DNA from: a bacterium
Lineage (GTDB): Bacteria; Verrucomicrobiota; Verrucomicrobiia; Limisphaerales; UBA11358
Length of the DNA: 44,918 nt
Direction: 5' to 3'
Assembly: GCA_021780375.1 (NCBI GenBank)
Contig: JAJXYT010000094.1
Coordinates: 1 to 44,918 of the forward strand
Shown here: positions 32,498-40,781 of the stretch, in pieces
Layout of the letters: each line of letters begins with the position of its first letter
Position numbering within the stretch: the first letter of the stretch is position 1
Notes under the pieces: generated by a model
What the model was told of the DNA's origin: nothing
The model's database searches: none
What the model saw: the letters and a program-made list of their open reading frames with translations, nothing else
Translations under genes and position numbers: made by a program

Positions 32498-33388
32498 ATG
32501 AAAACATTCACACCCTTCGCCAGCGGGTTTCTTTTAATCAGGTCATCGCTTGCCTTGTCACGCCGGTTCATCAGAACCGTCACCGGACCAAGGCGGCTCG
32601 TCTATGCCGTTCTGGCTTTGGGAGCCTGTCTGGCCGGCCAAGCGCAGCCCTTGGGAGTGAATGTGTTGAATTCGACTTACACCACATCGGCCAGTTGGTG
32701 GGGTGTCGGGGGCTTTTTGGGTAACCCCGATGTATCCGGGTCAAATTCGGTCGTTTCCACTTCTCCCAACAGCATGGCTTACATTAACCCAAGCCCGAGT
32801 ATCCTGACCGGGCCCAACTACACTACCGTCTGGGGTGAGGCGGATGCCGGGCTTTTCCAGAGTTACGCCTTCTCCGATGCCGCCCAGGGACAATATGTGA
32901 ACAGTTTCTGTTACGTCAGCGCGATAAACGACATATCATTCTCCGCTTCGCTTTCCCAGACGGCGACCATCAATCTGCAATTTACCGGCTATGACAATTG
33001 GTATCAAAGCGACTGTCTGGTGAGTCTGAATGACGTGACCTCGGGTCAAGTTTTGTGGAACTACGGCTGGACGGCCTTGGGTAACAGTCCCTACGGCTTT
33101 CCGTACACTGACGTGGAAGCGAACTTCGGATCTTCCTCCATCTTCACGGTGTCAGTGCCGACGGTATTTGCAGGCGGTGACATCTACGAACTGGTCATGA
33201 ACATGGCTGCTGAATCAAATAATGATAATGGCGGTGCTCAGGTCCAGTTATCCGGCATCGCATCGTTAAATGTTGTCGCCGGATCTCCCACCTTTGTTCC
33301 CGAACCTCCCGCCTTCGCTTTAATCGGGTCGGCCGCCTTGCTGCTGATCCTTGGCCGCCGGACACGGCGCTGGCCTTTGCCGAGGTGA
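32498..33388 (+). CDS. PEP-CTERM (exosortase) sorting-signal protein
   Basis: A 296-residue exported protein. A long basic n-region precedes the signal hydrophobic stretch (about 33-50; LVYAVLALGACLAGQAQP). The middle is rich in Ser, Asn and aromatic residues, with no known enzyme motif. The C-terminus is a classical exosortase signal: VPEP (about residues 267-270), then the membrane segment FALIGSAALLLILG and the basic tail RRTRR. Such proteins are cut and anchored or released by an exosortase during export, often together with exopolysaccharide. No exosortase gene lies in the window. It is preceded by the best promoter in the window, so it may be abundantly made. Confidence 0.85.
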   Translation: MKTFTPFASGFLLIRSSLALSRRFIRTVTGPRRLVYAVLALGACLAGQAQPLGVNVLNSTYTTSASWWGVGGFLGNPDVSGSNSVVSTSPNSMAYINPSPSILTGPNYTTVWGEADAGLFQSYAFSDAAQGQYVNSFCYVSAINDISFSASLSQTATINLQFTGYDNWYQSDCLVSLNDVTSGQVLWNYGWTALGNSPYGFPYTDVEANFGSSSIFTVSVPTVFAGGDIYELVMNMAAESNNDNGGAQVQLSGIASLNVVAGSPTFVPEPPAFALIGSAALLLILGRRTRRWPLPR

Positions 33389-33726
33389 AGGGGCTGCGGC
33401 CTCGCAGGCTGGGACCGGTGGAGCGATTTGCGGAAAGCGCGAAGAGTCCACCTTCATTCAATTCCGGCGGACTGGCAACCAGCGCAAAGGGGCCGGATCA
33501 GAATGGCACTCTTTCGGCATTGCTGCTTCAGCCAAAAACAGTCCAAAGCCAAATGCTCCCATCGCCGCCTTGCTTCGCTGCGACAAGCCGGCCCGACCGG
33601 CGACCGCACTTTCATCCACCGCCACTTCGCTACGTCGCGCAAGGGAGTTCGATTTTGTGATGTAATCTTTGTGGTGGCAAATGCGTCTGGCAGTTATAGT
33701 GATGGTCAAATTCCTACCGCACCCGG
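33389..33726. other. Gene-free spacer
   Basis: About 340 bases between the PEP-CTERM gene and the DUF3300 gene. Open frames here lack start context. A block near 33590-33615 (CGGCGACCGCACTTTCAT) resembles one near 29251-29275 (GGCGCGACCGCACTTCATT), possibly a weak dispersed repeat. Nothing else is seen. Confidence 0.35.
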
Positions 33727-34830
33727 ATGAAAACATTGTTTAGCATCGTGTTTCTGCTGTTTGTGTTCGCCGGCGCGGCCCTGTCACTCCGGGCCCAGGT
33801 GGCGGTCCCGCCCCCGATGCCCCTCTATCAGCCACTGGGTGATGACCCGTTGGACCAGTTGCTCGGGCCGATTGCGCTTTATCCCGACCCGTTGATCGCC
33901 CAAATCCTGCCGGCGTCCACGTTCCCCACGCAAATCGTGCTGGCGGACCGGTACGTCAGCGGCGGCGGCGACCCCAATCAAATTGACCAGCAGCCGTGGG
34001 ACGCGAGCGTCCAGGCGCTGGCGCGATATCCGAACATTTTACAATGGATGGACCAAAATCTGGATTGGACAACGGAACTGGGTCAGGCTTTCCTCAATCA
34101 ACCGCAGGACGTGCTGAATTCCATCCAACGGCTGCGCACGTCGGCTTACAATCTCAGCAACCTGCAATCCACGCCGCAACAACAAGTGATTGATGACGGC
34201 GGCTACATTCAAATCGTGCCGGTTAACCCGCAGGTGATTTATGTGCCGGTCTATCAGCCGGCCGTGGTTTATTATCAATCGGCTTCCATCACCTTCGGCG
34301 TCGGCTTTACGATCGGCGCGTGGCTGGATGGCGATGTGGATTGGGGCAATCACCATATCATTGTCTGGCATCGCGACCACCCGCGTCCGCCCAATTGGTG
34401 GCATGCACCTCCGCGCCAGCGGAACACGGGCCTGGCGACGGTCTGGCGACCCGACCATCCTCCGGGCGCAGGCGAGGCGTATCGTGGCGACCGGGGCTGG
34501 GCCGCCCCCAATAATCAACCCGTGGTCGGCGTCGTCGGCCGGTCGGTATCCGATTCCGTGATGCCGCGACGGACACCGGCCCCGGCGGCCCGGCCGGGAA
34601 GATCGGCAGTAGCGCAACACCCCGCGCCGGTCGTGAACTTCCATCCAAGACAACCTGAATCGAACGGCGCATTTATCGGCGTCCAGAATGCGAACGATAC
34701 CCGCGCCTACAGCAACCGCGGCCGACAGAGCCTGCAGACGGTCACTCCTTCGGCGCCGGCCCAAAGGCCGGCGAGGCCCTCCGGCGGCGGTGGTGGCGGC
34801 AACAGTTCACACTCGCAACCACGGCATTGA
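33727..34830 (+). CDS. DUF3300 family secreted protein
   Basis: A 367-residue exported protein with signal peptide MKTLFSIVFLLFVFAGAALS (before LRAQ). The DUF3300 domain fills about residues 35-205: LLGPIALYPDPLIAQILPAS, DASVQALARYPNILQWMDQN, IQIVPVNPQVIYVPVYQP. The rest is low-complexity, rich in Pro, Arg and Gly, ending in GGGGGNSSHSQPRH. The family has no settled function and is usually periplasmic or envelope-associated. It is followed 13-40 bases later by a DUF2950 gene; the two families are commonly neighbours, which suggests a shared role. Confidence 0.88.
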   Translation: MKTLFSIVFLLFVFAGAALSLRAQVAVPPPMPLYQPLGDDPLDQLLGPIALYPDPLIAQILPASTFPTQIVLADRYVSGGGDPNQIDQQPWDASVQALARYPNILQWMDQNLDWTTELGQAFLNQPQDVLNSIQRLRTSAYNLSNLQSTPQQQVIDDGGYIQIVPVNPQVIYVPVYQPAVVYYQSASITFGVGFTIGAWLDGDVDWGNHHIIVWHRDHPRPPNWWHAPPRQRNTGLATVWRPDHPPGAGEAYRGDRGWAAPNNQPVVGVVGRSVSDSVMPRRTPAPAARPGRSAVAQHPAPVVNFHPRQPESNGAFIGVQNANDTRAYSNRGRQSLQTVTPSAPAQRPARPSGGGGGGNSSHSQPRH

Positions 34831-34870
34831 ACTTTTCAACCGAATGATTTCCACCCGGACATTACCGCCG

Positions 34871-35824
34871 ATGAAACCTGACCGCCTGCCCTGGCGGCGC
34901 CGGACGTGGCCGCTCGCAGCCGGTCCCGGCCTGATGCTCCTGGTGCTGACGTTGCCGGTGCGCGTGCCGGCAGCCGAGGAACAGACCTTCGCTTCGCCGC
35001 AGGATGCCGTCAACGCGCTGGTGACGGCTGCCCAAAACGATGATACCAATGCGATGCACGCAATCTTTGGGCCGGCCGGTCATGATTTGGTTTCGCCCGA
35101 CGCGGTGCAGGCCACCGAAGGATTCAAGCTGTTTGTCCAACACCTCAAGGAAAGGACGCAGTTGATCACCAATTCGGAGGCCAACATCACGCTGGAAATT
35201 GGCGCCAACGGCTGGCCCTTTCCCATTCCGCTGGTGCAACAGAACGGGCACTGGTTTTTCGACACCGCCGCCGGCCGCGAGGAAATTCTCGCCCGGCGCA
35301 TTGGCCGGGACGAAATGGGTGTGATCAATGTCTGTAACGCGTATGTGGAGGCCCAGCGCGAATATGCCAGCCAGGACCGGAGGGGAGACGGAGTGCTCGC
35401 CTACGCGCAGTTCCTGCGCAGCACACCCGGCACTCACGACGGCCTTTTCTGGCCGGCGAAACCGGGCGGGGAGCGGAGTCCCTTGGGGCCGCTCGTCGCG
35501 CAGGCCCGCGTGGAAGGTTATCATCGCGCCGCCAAAATGCTGAACGACACGCAGGCGCCGTATCACGGTTACTATTTCAAAATCCTGACGCGCCAGGGAA
35601 AACACGCGCCGGGCGGCAAATATAACTACCTCATCAACGGCCGCATGATCGCCGGATTCGCCCTCGTCGCCTGGCCCGCCCAATGGAGCAACACGGGCGT
35701 GATGACCTTCATCGTCAATCAACAGGGCAAGGTTTGTCAGAAGAACCTCGGACCCAAAACCGCGAAAATTGCCGCGGCCATGACGACCTACGACCCGGAC
35801 GACACGTGGGCACCGGCGCGGTAA
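34871..35824 (+). CDS. DUF2950 family secreted protein
   Basis: From ATG 34871 the product is 317 residues (an in-frame ATG at 34844 would add nine). The front is basic and then hydrophobic, as in a signal peptide (GPGLMLLVLTLPVRVPAAEE). DUF2950 blocks follow: FASPQDAVNALVTAAQNDDT, FGPAGHDLVSPDAVQATEGF, NGWPFPIPLVQQNGHWFFDT and RIGRDEMGVINVCNAYVEAQ. The C-terminal part contains APYHGYYFKILTRQGKHAPG and GFALVAWPAQWSNTGVMTF. The function of the family is unknown. It is cotranscribed with the DUF3300 gene upstream. Confidence 0.88.
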   Translation: MKPDRLPWRRRTWPLAAGPGLMLLVLTLPVRVPAAEEQTFASPQDAVNALVTAAQNDDTNAMHAIFGPAGHDLVSPDAVQATEGFKLFVQHLKERTQLITNSEANITLEIGANGWPFPIPLVQQNGHWFFDTAAGREEILARRIGRDEMGVINVCNAYVEAQREYASQDRRGDGVLAYAQFLRSTPGTHDGLFWPAKPGGERSPLGPLVAQARVEGYHRAAKMLNDTQAPYHGYYFKILTRQGKHAPGGKYNYLINGRMIAGFALVAWPAQWSNTGVMTFIVNQQGKVCQKNLGPKTAKIAAAMTTYDPDDTWAPAR

Positions 35825-36032
35825 AACCGGGAACGGCCATCATCCCCGAAGCTTCAACGCGGGCACTGCTCGATGCTGGCATTTCCAGACTGTTCCTGTT
35901 TTGCGCCCGGCGGCGGCGGGCCGGCAGCGCGTCCCGGCCGGAGGATGGCGGAGCACTTTCGAATTGATTACGGACAAAAGCGAATTTTGTAATTGTTGGC
36001 CGGGACGGGAAGACTAAACTCCAAGGGTCATT

Positions 36033-36674
36033 ATGAAAAAATTTGCCGTTGTCCTCTTTGCCCTGGTGGTGCTTGGCCTCCTGTTTTTGCTGGTGGTGGC
36101 GGTGGCGGGCATGAGTTACAATCATCTCGTCAAACTGTCGCAGGCCGTGGACAGCCAATGGGCGCAGGTGCAAAACGTCTATCAACGCCGCGCCGACCTT
36201 ATCCCCAATCTCGTCGCGACGGTTTCCGGCGCCGCCAATTTCGAGAAATCCACGCTGACGGAAGTCACCGCGGCGCGCGCGTCGGTGGGACAGGTGAAGC
36301 TGGACCCCAACAGCGCGCCGACCGATCCGGCCAAACTGGCGGCGTTCGACCAGGCCCAGGGCCAGCTTTCGTCGGCCCTGTCCCGCCTGCTGATGGTGGT
36401 GGAACGGTACCCGGATTTGAAGGCGACGGAGAATTTCCAGGAATTGCAGGCGCAACTGGAAGGCACGGAGAACCGCATCAGTGTCGAGCGCCGGAATTTC
36501 AACACGGCGGTCCAGGCTTATGACACGGCCATCAAATCCTTTCCGACGTTTCTCTACGCTGGGATCTGTCATTTCTACGAGAAGCCCTATTTCAGCGCCA
36601 CGCCGGGAGCCGAGACGCCGCCCAAGGTCCAGTTCAACTTCAACCAAACGGCCCCGGCGGCAACCAACCCTTGA
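36033..36674 (+). CDS. lemA: LemA family protein
   Basis: A 213-residue protein with an N-terminal membrane segment (MKKFAVVLFALVVLGLLFLL) and the LemA core: YNHLVKLSQAVDSQWAQVQN, VYQRRADLIPNLVATVSGAA and FEKSTLTEVTAARASVGQ. The conserved later part reads RLLMVVERYPDLKATENFQE and ENRISVERRNFNTAVQAYD. The predicted fold is a long helical bundle facing the periplasm. LemA proteins are widespread and of uncertain function, usually next to TPM-domain genes, as here. AAGGGT lies 6 bases upstream of the ATG. The next gene begins three bases after its stop. Confidence 0.93.
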   Translation: MKKFAVVLFALVVLGLLFLLVVAVAGMSYNHLVKLSQAVDSQWAQVQNVYQRRADLIPNLVATVSGAANFEKSTLTEVTAARASVGQVKLDPNSAPTDPAKLAAFDQAQGQLSSALSRLLMVVERYPDLKATENFQELQAQLEGTENRISVERRNFNTAVQAYDTAIKSFPTFLYAGICHFYEKPYFSATPGAETPPKVQFNFNQTAPAATNP

Positions 36675-36677
36675 ACC

Positions 36678-37427
36678 GTGCGGCGCCTCTGCCTCATCCT
36701 GCTTCTAGCTTTCGGCTCCCGGCTGCTGGCGGATGAAGTCATTCCGCCTCCGCCGGCCGCCTATTTCAACGACTACGCCCATGTCGTCTCCGCCGGCACG
36801 GCGGCGCAGTTGAACCAGACGCTCGAAAATTTCGAACGCCAAACCTCCGACCAGATCCTGGTCGCCATCTACCCGAAGATGCAGTCGGACTCGTCCATTG
36901 ATGATTACACCGTGCGCGTGGCGCAGTCATGGAAGGCGGGGCAAAAGGGCAAAAACAACGGGGCCGTCCTCTTCGTTTTTGTCCAGGACCACAAAATGTT
37001 TCTGGAGGTCGGCTACGGACTGGAAGGCGTCCTGCCCGATGCGCTTTGCAAACGCATCATTGATGAGGAAATCACCCCGCGTTTCAGAGCCGGCGATTAT
37101 GACGGTGGTCTGACGGCGGGGGTGCAGGCGATTCTCGCGGCAACCAGGGGCGAGTACAAGGGTACCGGAACAACGGTGGCGGGACAGCAGCCGGGCGCCT
37201 ACGTTCACCAAGGCGGGGGCGATAGTATTCCATTTATAATCCTCGTCGTGCTGGTGATCCTGTTTCTGTCCTTTCGCGGTTTTATTCTCCCGTTTGGCGG
37301 TATTTTTTATTCCGGCGGCGGCTGGTCGGGCGGCGGGGGATTTTCCGGCGGCGGCGGTTTTGGCGGCGGCGGCTTTTCGGGCGGCGGCGGCGGTTTCGGC
37401 GGCGGCGGCGCGGGAGGGAGCTGGTAG
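36678..37427 (+). CDS. TPM-domain membrane protein with Gly-rich tail (YgcG-like)
   Basis: A 249-residue protein starting at GTG 36678, three bases after the lemA stop. A signal peptide (MRRLCLILLLAFGSRLLADE) leads to a TPM domain (about 25-160): FNDYAHVVSAGTAAQLNQTL, QTSDQILVAIYPKMQSDSSI, KNNGAVLFVFVQDHKMFLEV and GYGLEGVLPDALCKRIIDEE. A membrane segment follows (about 182-206; FIILVVLVILFLSFRGFILP). The protein ends in about 35 residues of Gly-Ser-Phe repeats (GGGGFSGGGGFGGGGFSGG). TPM proteins are linked to photosystem repair in plants; the bacterial role is unsettled. The 3' DNA is a simple GGCGGC-type repeat. Confidence 0.9.
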   Translation: MRRLCLILLLAFGSRLLADEVIPPPPAAYFNDYAHVVSAGTAAQLNQTLENFERQTSDQILVAIYPKMQSDSSIDDYTVRVAQSWKAGQKGKNNGAVLFVFVQDHKMFLEVGYGLEGVLPDALCKRIIDEEITPRFRAGDYDGGLTAGVQAILAATRGEYKGTGTTVAGQQPGAYVHQGGGDSIPFIILVVLVILFLSFRGFILPFGGIFYSGGGWSGGGGFSGGGGFGGGGFSGGGGGFGGGGAGGSW

Positions 37428-37430
37428 TTT

Positions 37431-37826
37431 ATGCACCCGAGAAAATTCGCCAAACATTTGCACCACGACAACATCGTCGCGGCGATTCGCGACACTGAAC
37501 ATCAGACCTCCGGCCAAATCCGCGTCACGATCAGCCACAAACATATTGACGACCCGGTGGCCGCCGCGCAGGCCGAATTCCTGCGTCTGGGCCTGGAAAA
37601 ATCACCGGAACGGAACGGCGTGCTGATTTTCGTGGCGCCGCGCTCGCACAAATTTGCCGTCATCGGCGACAAAGCCGTTCATGCGAAGTGCGGCGACGAA
37701 TTCTGGCGCAAGCTGGTGGACGCCATGAGCGGTTATTTCCGCAAATCCGAGTTCACGCCGGGCATCATCCACGGCGTGCAAAAGGCCGGCGAACTGCTGG
37801 CGGAACATTTCCCGCGCCGGCCTTGA
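37431..37826 (+). CDS. Second TPM-domain protein, no export signal
   Basis: A 131-residue protein, third gene of the lemA operon and three bases from the previous stop. It holds just a TPM domain: HDNIVAAIRDTEHQTSGQIR, ERNGVLIFVAPRSHKFAVIG, DKAVHAKCGDEFWRKLVDAM and SGYFRKSEFTPGIIHGVQKA. No signal peptide or membrane segment is seen, so it is probably cytoplasmic or bound to its neighbours. LemA-TPM-TPM is a recurrent bacterial arrangement. Confidence 0.88.
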   Translation: MHPRKFAKHLHHDNIVAAIRDTEHQTSGQIRVTISHKHIDDPVAAAQAEFLRLGLEKSPERNGVLIFVAPRSHKFAVIGDKAVHAKCGDEFWRKLVDAMSGYFRKSEFTPGIIHGVQKAGELLAEHFPRRP

Positions 37827-37869
37827 CCCGCACGGTCTGGATTTCAACCGGAGCAATGTAATCCATCTT

Positions 37870-37963
37870 GCAGCCGCGAACGTCCGTTCGCGCCATATTA
37901 TTCGCCTTGATTCGATTGGCGCCGACGGACGCCGGCGGCTATATGTTTTTTTGAAAAAACTCC
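37870..37963. repeat. REP-like palindromic element, copy 2
   Basis: Left part CAGCCGCGAACGTCCGTTCG and right part GCCGACGGACGCCGGCGGCT (37921-37940) are imperfect inverted copies. GCGAACG-TC-CGTTCGC is a perfect inner dyad. The tail is TTGAAAAAACTCC. It aligns along its whole 94 bases with 29303-29395. It lies just after the lemA operon and could also end its transcript. Confidence 0.75.
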
Positions 37964-38437
37964 GAAAAATTGCTGAGGGCTGAACCTGTCAATCGTCGGC
38001 AGACGGCGCACCGGCTGGCGCGCGCGCCCTGTTCGGTTTCATTGTGACATTTGTCCTGGCGCGGATTTGCGTGTTCTTCATCCTGTCGGATGAGATGCCG
38101 AATTTTATCTGTTTCTGCACGGCGCCCACGTTCATCATTTGAACTGCGGCATGTTCCTGAGGTCAGCGGTGTGCGGCGGCAGCGTGTGCCGGCGGCCGAA
38201 GTCACGGCGTTGTTGGATGGCATGGCGATGGACCTGACCTTTGATGAATCCGGGAGGTGGCTGCATCCGGGCGGCAGTTACCGGCAACGGGCGAGTGTGG
38301 ACGCGGTCAGGTGCGAGCCACCGCACAAAGCCTGAGAAGTTTCTGAATGCCCTCTCCCGGCACGGCGGTGGTTTCAAAAATAAGGCGAACTCGAGCATGG
38401 CATCAGGCCCCTTTTGGCAATAGAATGGCCGAACATC
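37964..38437. other. Intergenic region, possible coding remnant
   Basis: No gene is established here. One plus-strand stretch at about 38131-38335 reads as moderately protein-like (VPAAEVTALLDGMAMDLTFD, then ESGRWLHPGG) without a convincing start or a known family. It may be a decayed fragment or chance. The opposite strand carries only shadow frames. Confidence 0.3.
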
Positions 38438-40672
38438 ATGATTATGAAACGATCGCTCGCAGGCGTGACTCACGCTATCGCCACAGCCGGTTGTCTGCTG
38501 TGGCTGCTGGTCTTCACCGGCATTGGGTCCCCGCCCGACGCGCAGGCGGAGATTCGCCTGCCGCATGTCTTTGGCAGCCACATGGTGCTCCAAAGGGACA
38601 AGCCCCTGATCATCTGGGGCTGGGCCACGCCGGGCGAATCCGTCACCGTACAGCTGGGCACCGCAAGCCGGACGGCTCAAGCCAATGATCGCGGCGAATG
38701 GAAAGTGGTGCTCCCGGCAATGAAAGCCGGCGGCCCCTACACGCTCACCGTGAGCGGTTCGAGCACCGTCAAATATGCTGACGTCATGATCGGGGAAGTC
38801 TGGCTGTGTTCGGGCCAGTCGAACATGGAATTCGGCATTGGTCGCGGCAACAACGCTCAGGCGGAGATTGCCGCCGCCAATCATCCTGGCATTCGTCTGC
38901 TCATGGTGGAAAACCGCTGGACTCCACTGCCACAGAGCGACATGGAGGGCGCGTGGAAGGTATGCACGCCGCAAACGGTGGCCGAGGGCGGCTGGAACGG
39001 CTTCTCCGCCGTCGGCTATTTCTTTGGGCGTGAACTCAATCAAAAACTGGGCGTGGCCATTGGCTTGATCGAAGCCGATTGGGGCGGCACCTGCATCCAG
39101 TCGTGGACACCCCCTGAAGGCTTTGCCGCCGTGCCGGCTTTGAAACAGGAATATGAGCAGGTGCAAATGGGCGACCCGAAAACGGATGTGCATCAGGAGC
39201 GTCTGCAACAAACCCTCGACCAATACCAGCACTGGCTGCAAGACGCCCGCCGAGCGATGGCGGCAAAAGAACTGGTTCCGGCAGTCCCCGCCTATCCCGC
39301 CGGGTTGCTCCCGCCGCAGGATCTGCAAAACGCGACGGCGCTTTACAACGGCATGATTTATCCCCTGGAACCTTTCCCTCTGCGCGGAGTCATCTGGTAT
39401 CAGGGCGAGAATAACGAATCGGACGGCATGGTCTATGCCGAGCGGATGCGAGCCCTGGTGGCCGGCTGGCGCGAGCGCTGGAACGAAGGCGAGTTCCCGT
39501 TCTACTTCGTGCAGATTGCGCCTTACAACTATGGCGACGATCCGGAGAAGCTCGCCAGACTGTGGGAAGCCCAGACCGTCGCGGCTGATACGATCCCCCG
39601 TGCGGCCATGGCGGTGGTAAATGACATCGGCAATCTTAAGGACATTCATCCCACCGACAAGCAGGATGTCGGACACCGGCTGGCTCTGCTGGCGCTGGCC
39701 AAAACTTACGGACAAAAGAATCTGGTCTGCAGCGGTCCGACGTTCAAATCCATGACGATTGACGGGGAGACCCTGCGGGTCAAATTCGATCACGCCGGCG
39801 GCGGACTGGCGAGCCGGGACGGCAAGCCGCTGGACTGGTTTGAACTTATTGACGCGGACGCCGGCGGCTTCGTCAAGGCGGACGCCCGCATTGCTGGAGA
39901 CAGCGTGGTCCTCTCGGCTCCCGGCGTGAAGCATCCGGTGGCCATGCGCTTTGCCTGGAGCGGCCTCGCCGAGCCCAACCTGATGAATGGGGAAGGACTC
40001 CCGGCGGGCGCCTTCCGTGCCGGCGATCTGCCGAAGCGCGACTGGCTCGGCCGGAATGTTCCCGAAGCGAAGGATTACCAGTTGGTTTACGATCTCGACT
40101 TGACGAAGCTCGGACCGTCCATCCATTACGACGTGGACAACCATCAAAACATCCGCCGCCCCTTCGACCGCATCGCGTATTTTGTGGAACTGCGCGACGA
40201 GGACTGGAACACCCGGGATCTCTATGTCTCCCTGGACGCGTTCACCGACGATCCCGGCAAGATTGGTGTGCCCGTGTTTGGTTCCGGCGCGCATTTTCAA
40301 CAGAACGTCACCAACCTGGATGTCTATTCCAACGTGAAAGGAATCGTGACCGGCGCCGGCCTCAACGGCGGCAACATCGAGTTCTGGCCAAACAACTACG
40401 CTCCGCAGAACAGCGCCAAGGTGCCCCATGCTTCCGGGGACGTTTTTGATTTCGGCGACCAGCCCACCGATCCGGTGGACGGCTACGGCTCAATGCAGGT
40501 GCATAATCACGACGCGCGACAGACCTTGTTCGCGATCAATCACTGGCGCGAGGGCGCGCACGCCGACGTCGGCATCGGCAACCAGTCCACGAACAATCCC
40601 GACTGGACTTTTGCGGGCAACGCCGGCGGCATTCAAGCCATGCGTCTGCGCGTGTTCGTGCATTTCCGCTGA
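38438..40672 (+). CDS. Sialate O-acetylesterase-like SGNH esterase with extra C-terminal domain
   Basis: From ATG 38438 the product is 744 residues (ATG 38444 is equally possible); the TTG upstream is not needed. The signal peptide includes AIATAGCLLWLLVFTGIG, ending near DAQA. A short beta domain (IRLPHVFGSHMVLQRDKPLI) precedes the SGNH hydrolase core: VWLCSGQSNMEF with catalytic S128, GVIWYQGENNESDG, and DIHPTDKQDVGHRLA with D402 and H404. Such enzymes remove O-acetyl groups from sialic acids or, in polysaccharide loci, from acetylated hemicelluloses. After about residue 545 an additional beta-rich domain follows (YQLVYDLDLTKLGPSIHYDV, VQVHNHDARQ-type strands) that is not part of the minimal esterase. 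The gene converges on the GH63-like gene. Confidence 0.87.
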   Translation: MIMKRSLAGVTHAIATAGCLLWLLVFTGIGSPPDAQAEIRLPHVFGSHMVLQRDKPLIIWGWATPGESVTVQLGTASRTAQANDRGEWKVVLPAMKAGGPYTLTVSGSSTVKYADVMIGEVWLCSGQSNMEFGIGRGNNAQAEIAAANHPGIRLLMVENRWTPLPQSDMEGAWKVCTPQTVAEGGWNGFSAVGYFFGRELNQKLGVAIGLIEADWGGTCIQSWTPPEGFAAVPALKQEYEQVQMGDPKTDVHQERLQQTLDQYQHWLQDARRAMAAKELVPAVPAYPAGLLPPQDLQNATALYNGMIYPLEPFPLRGVIWYQGENNESDGMVYAERMRALVAGWRERWNEGEFPFYFVQIAPYNYGDDPEKLARLWEAQTVAADTIPRAAMAVVNDIGNLKDIHPTDKQDVGHRLALLALAKTYGQKNLVCSGPTFKSMTIDGETLRVKFDHAGGGLASRDGKPLDWFELIDADAGGFVKADARIAGDSVVLSAPGVKHPVAMRFAWSGLAEPNLMNGEGLPAGAFRAGDLPKRDWLGRNVPEAKDYQLVYDLDLTKLGPSIHYDVDNHQNIRRPFDRIAYFVELRDEDWNTRDLYVSLDAFTDDPGKIGVPVFGSGAHFQQNVTNLDVYSNVKGIVTGAGLNGGNIEFWPNNYAPQNSAKVPHASGDVFDFGDQPTDPVDGYGSMQVHNHDARQTLFAINHWREGAHADVGIGNQSTNNPDWTFAGNAGGIQAMRLRVFVHFR

Positions 40673-40781
40673 GCCGGGCCGGGTGCAAGCGCTCTCGAAT
40701 CGGCACGTTCTTCATCAGCCGGGTAATGTCGTGAACACATCATATTGAATTGCGCGAGGAGCTCAGGAACTTCATCGCGTT

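Noticed and set aside
37310..37420. Dense GGCGGC/GGCGGCGGC tandem array
   Set aside because: It encodes the Gly-rich tail typical of TPM-domain (YgcG-like) proteins, so it is coding low complexity rather than an independent repeat.
38135..40429. 764-codon open frame antisense to the sialate O-acetylesterase gene
   Set aside because: The translation is low-complexity and rich in Arg, His and Gly, as expected for a shadow of a GC-rich gene. The plus-strand frame has clear catalytic motifs.
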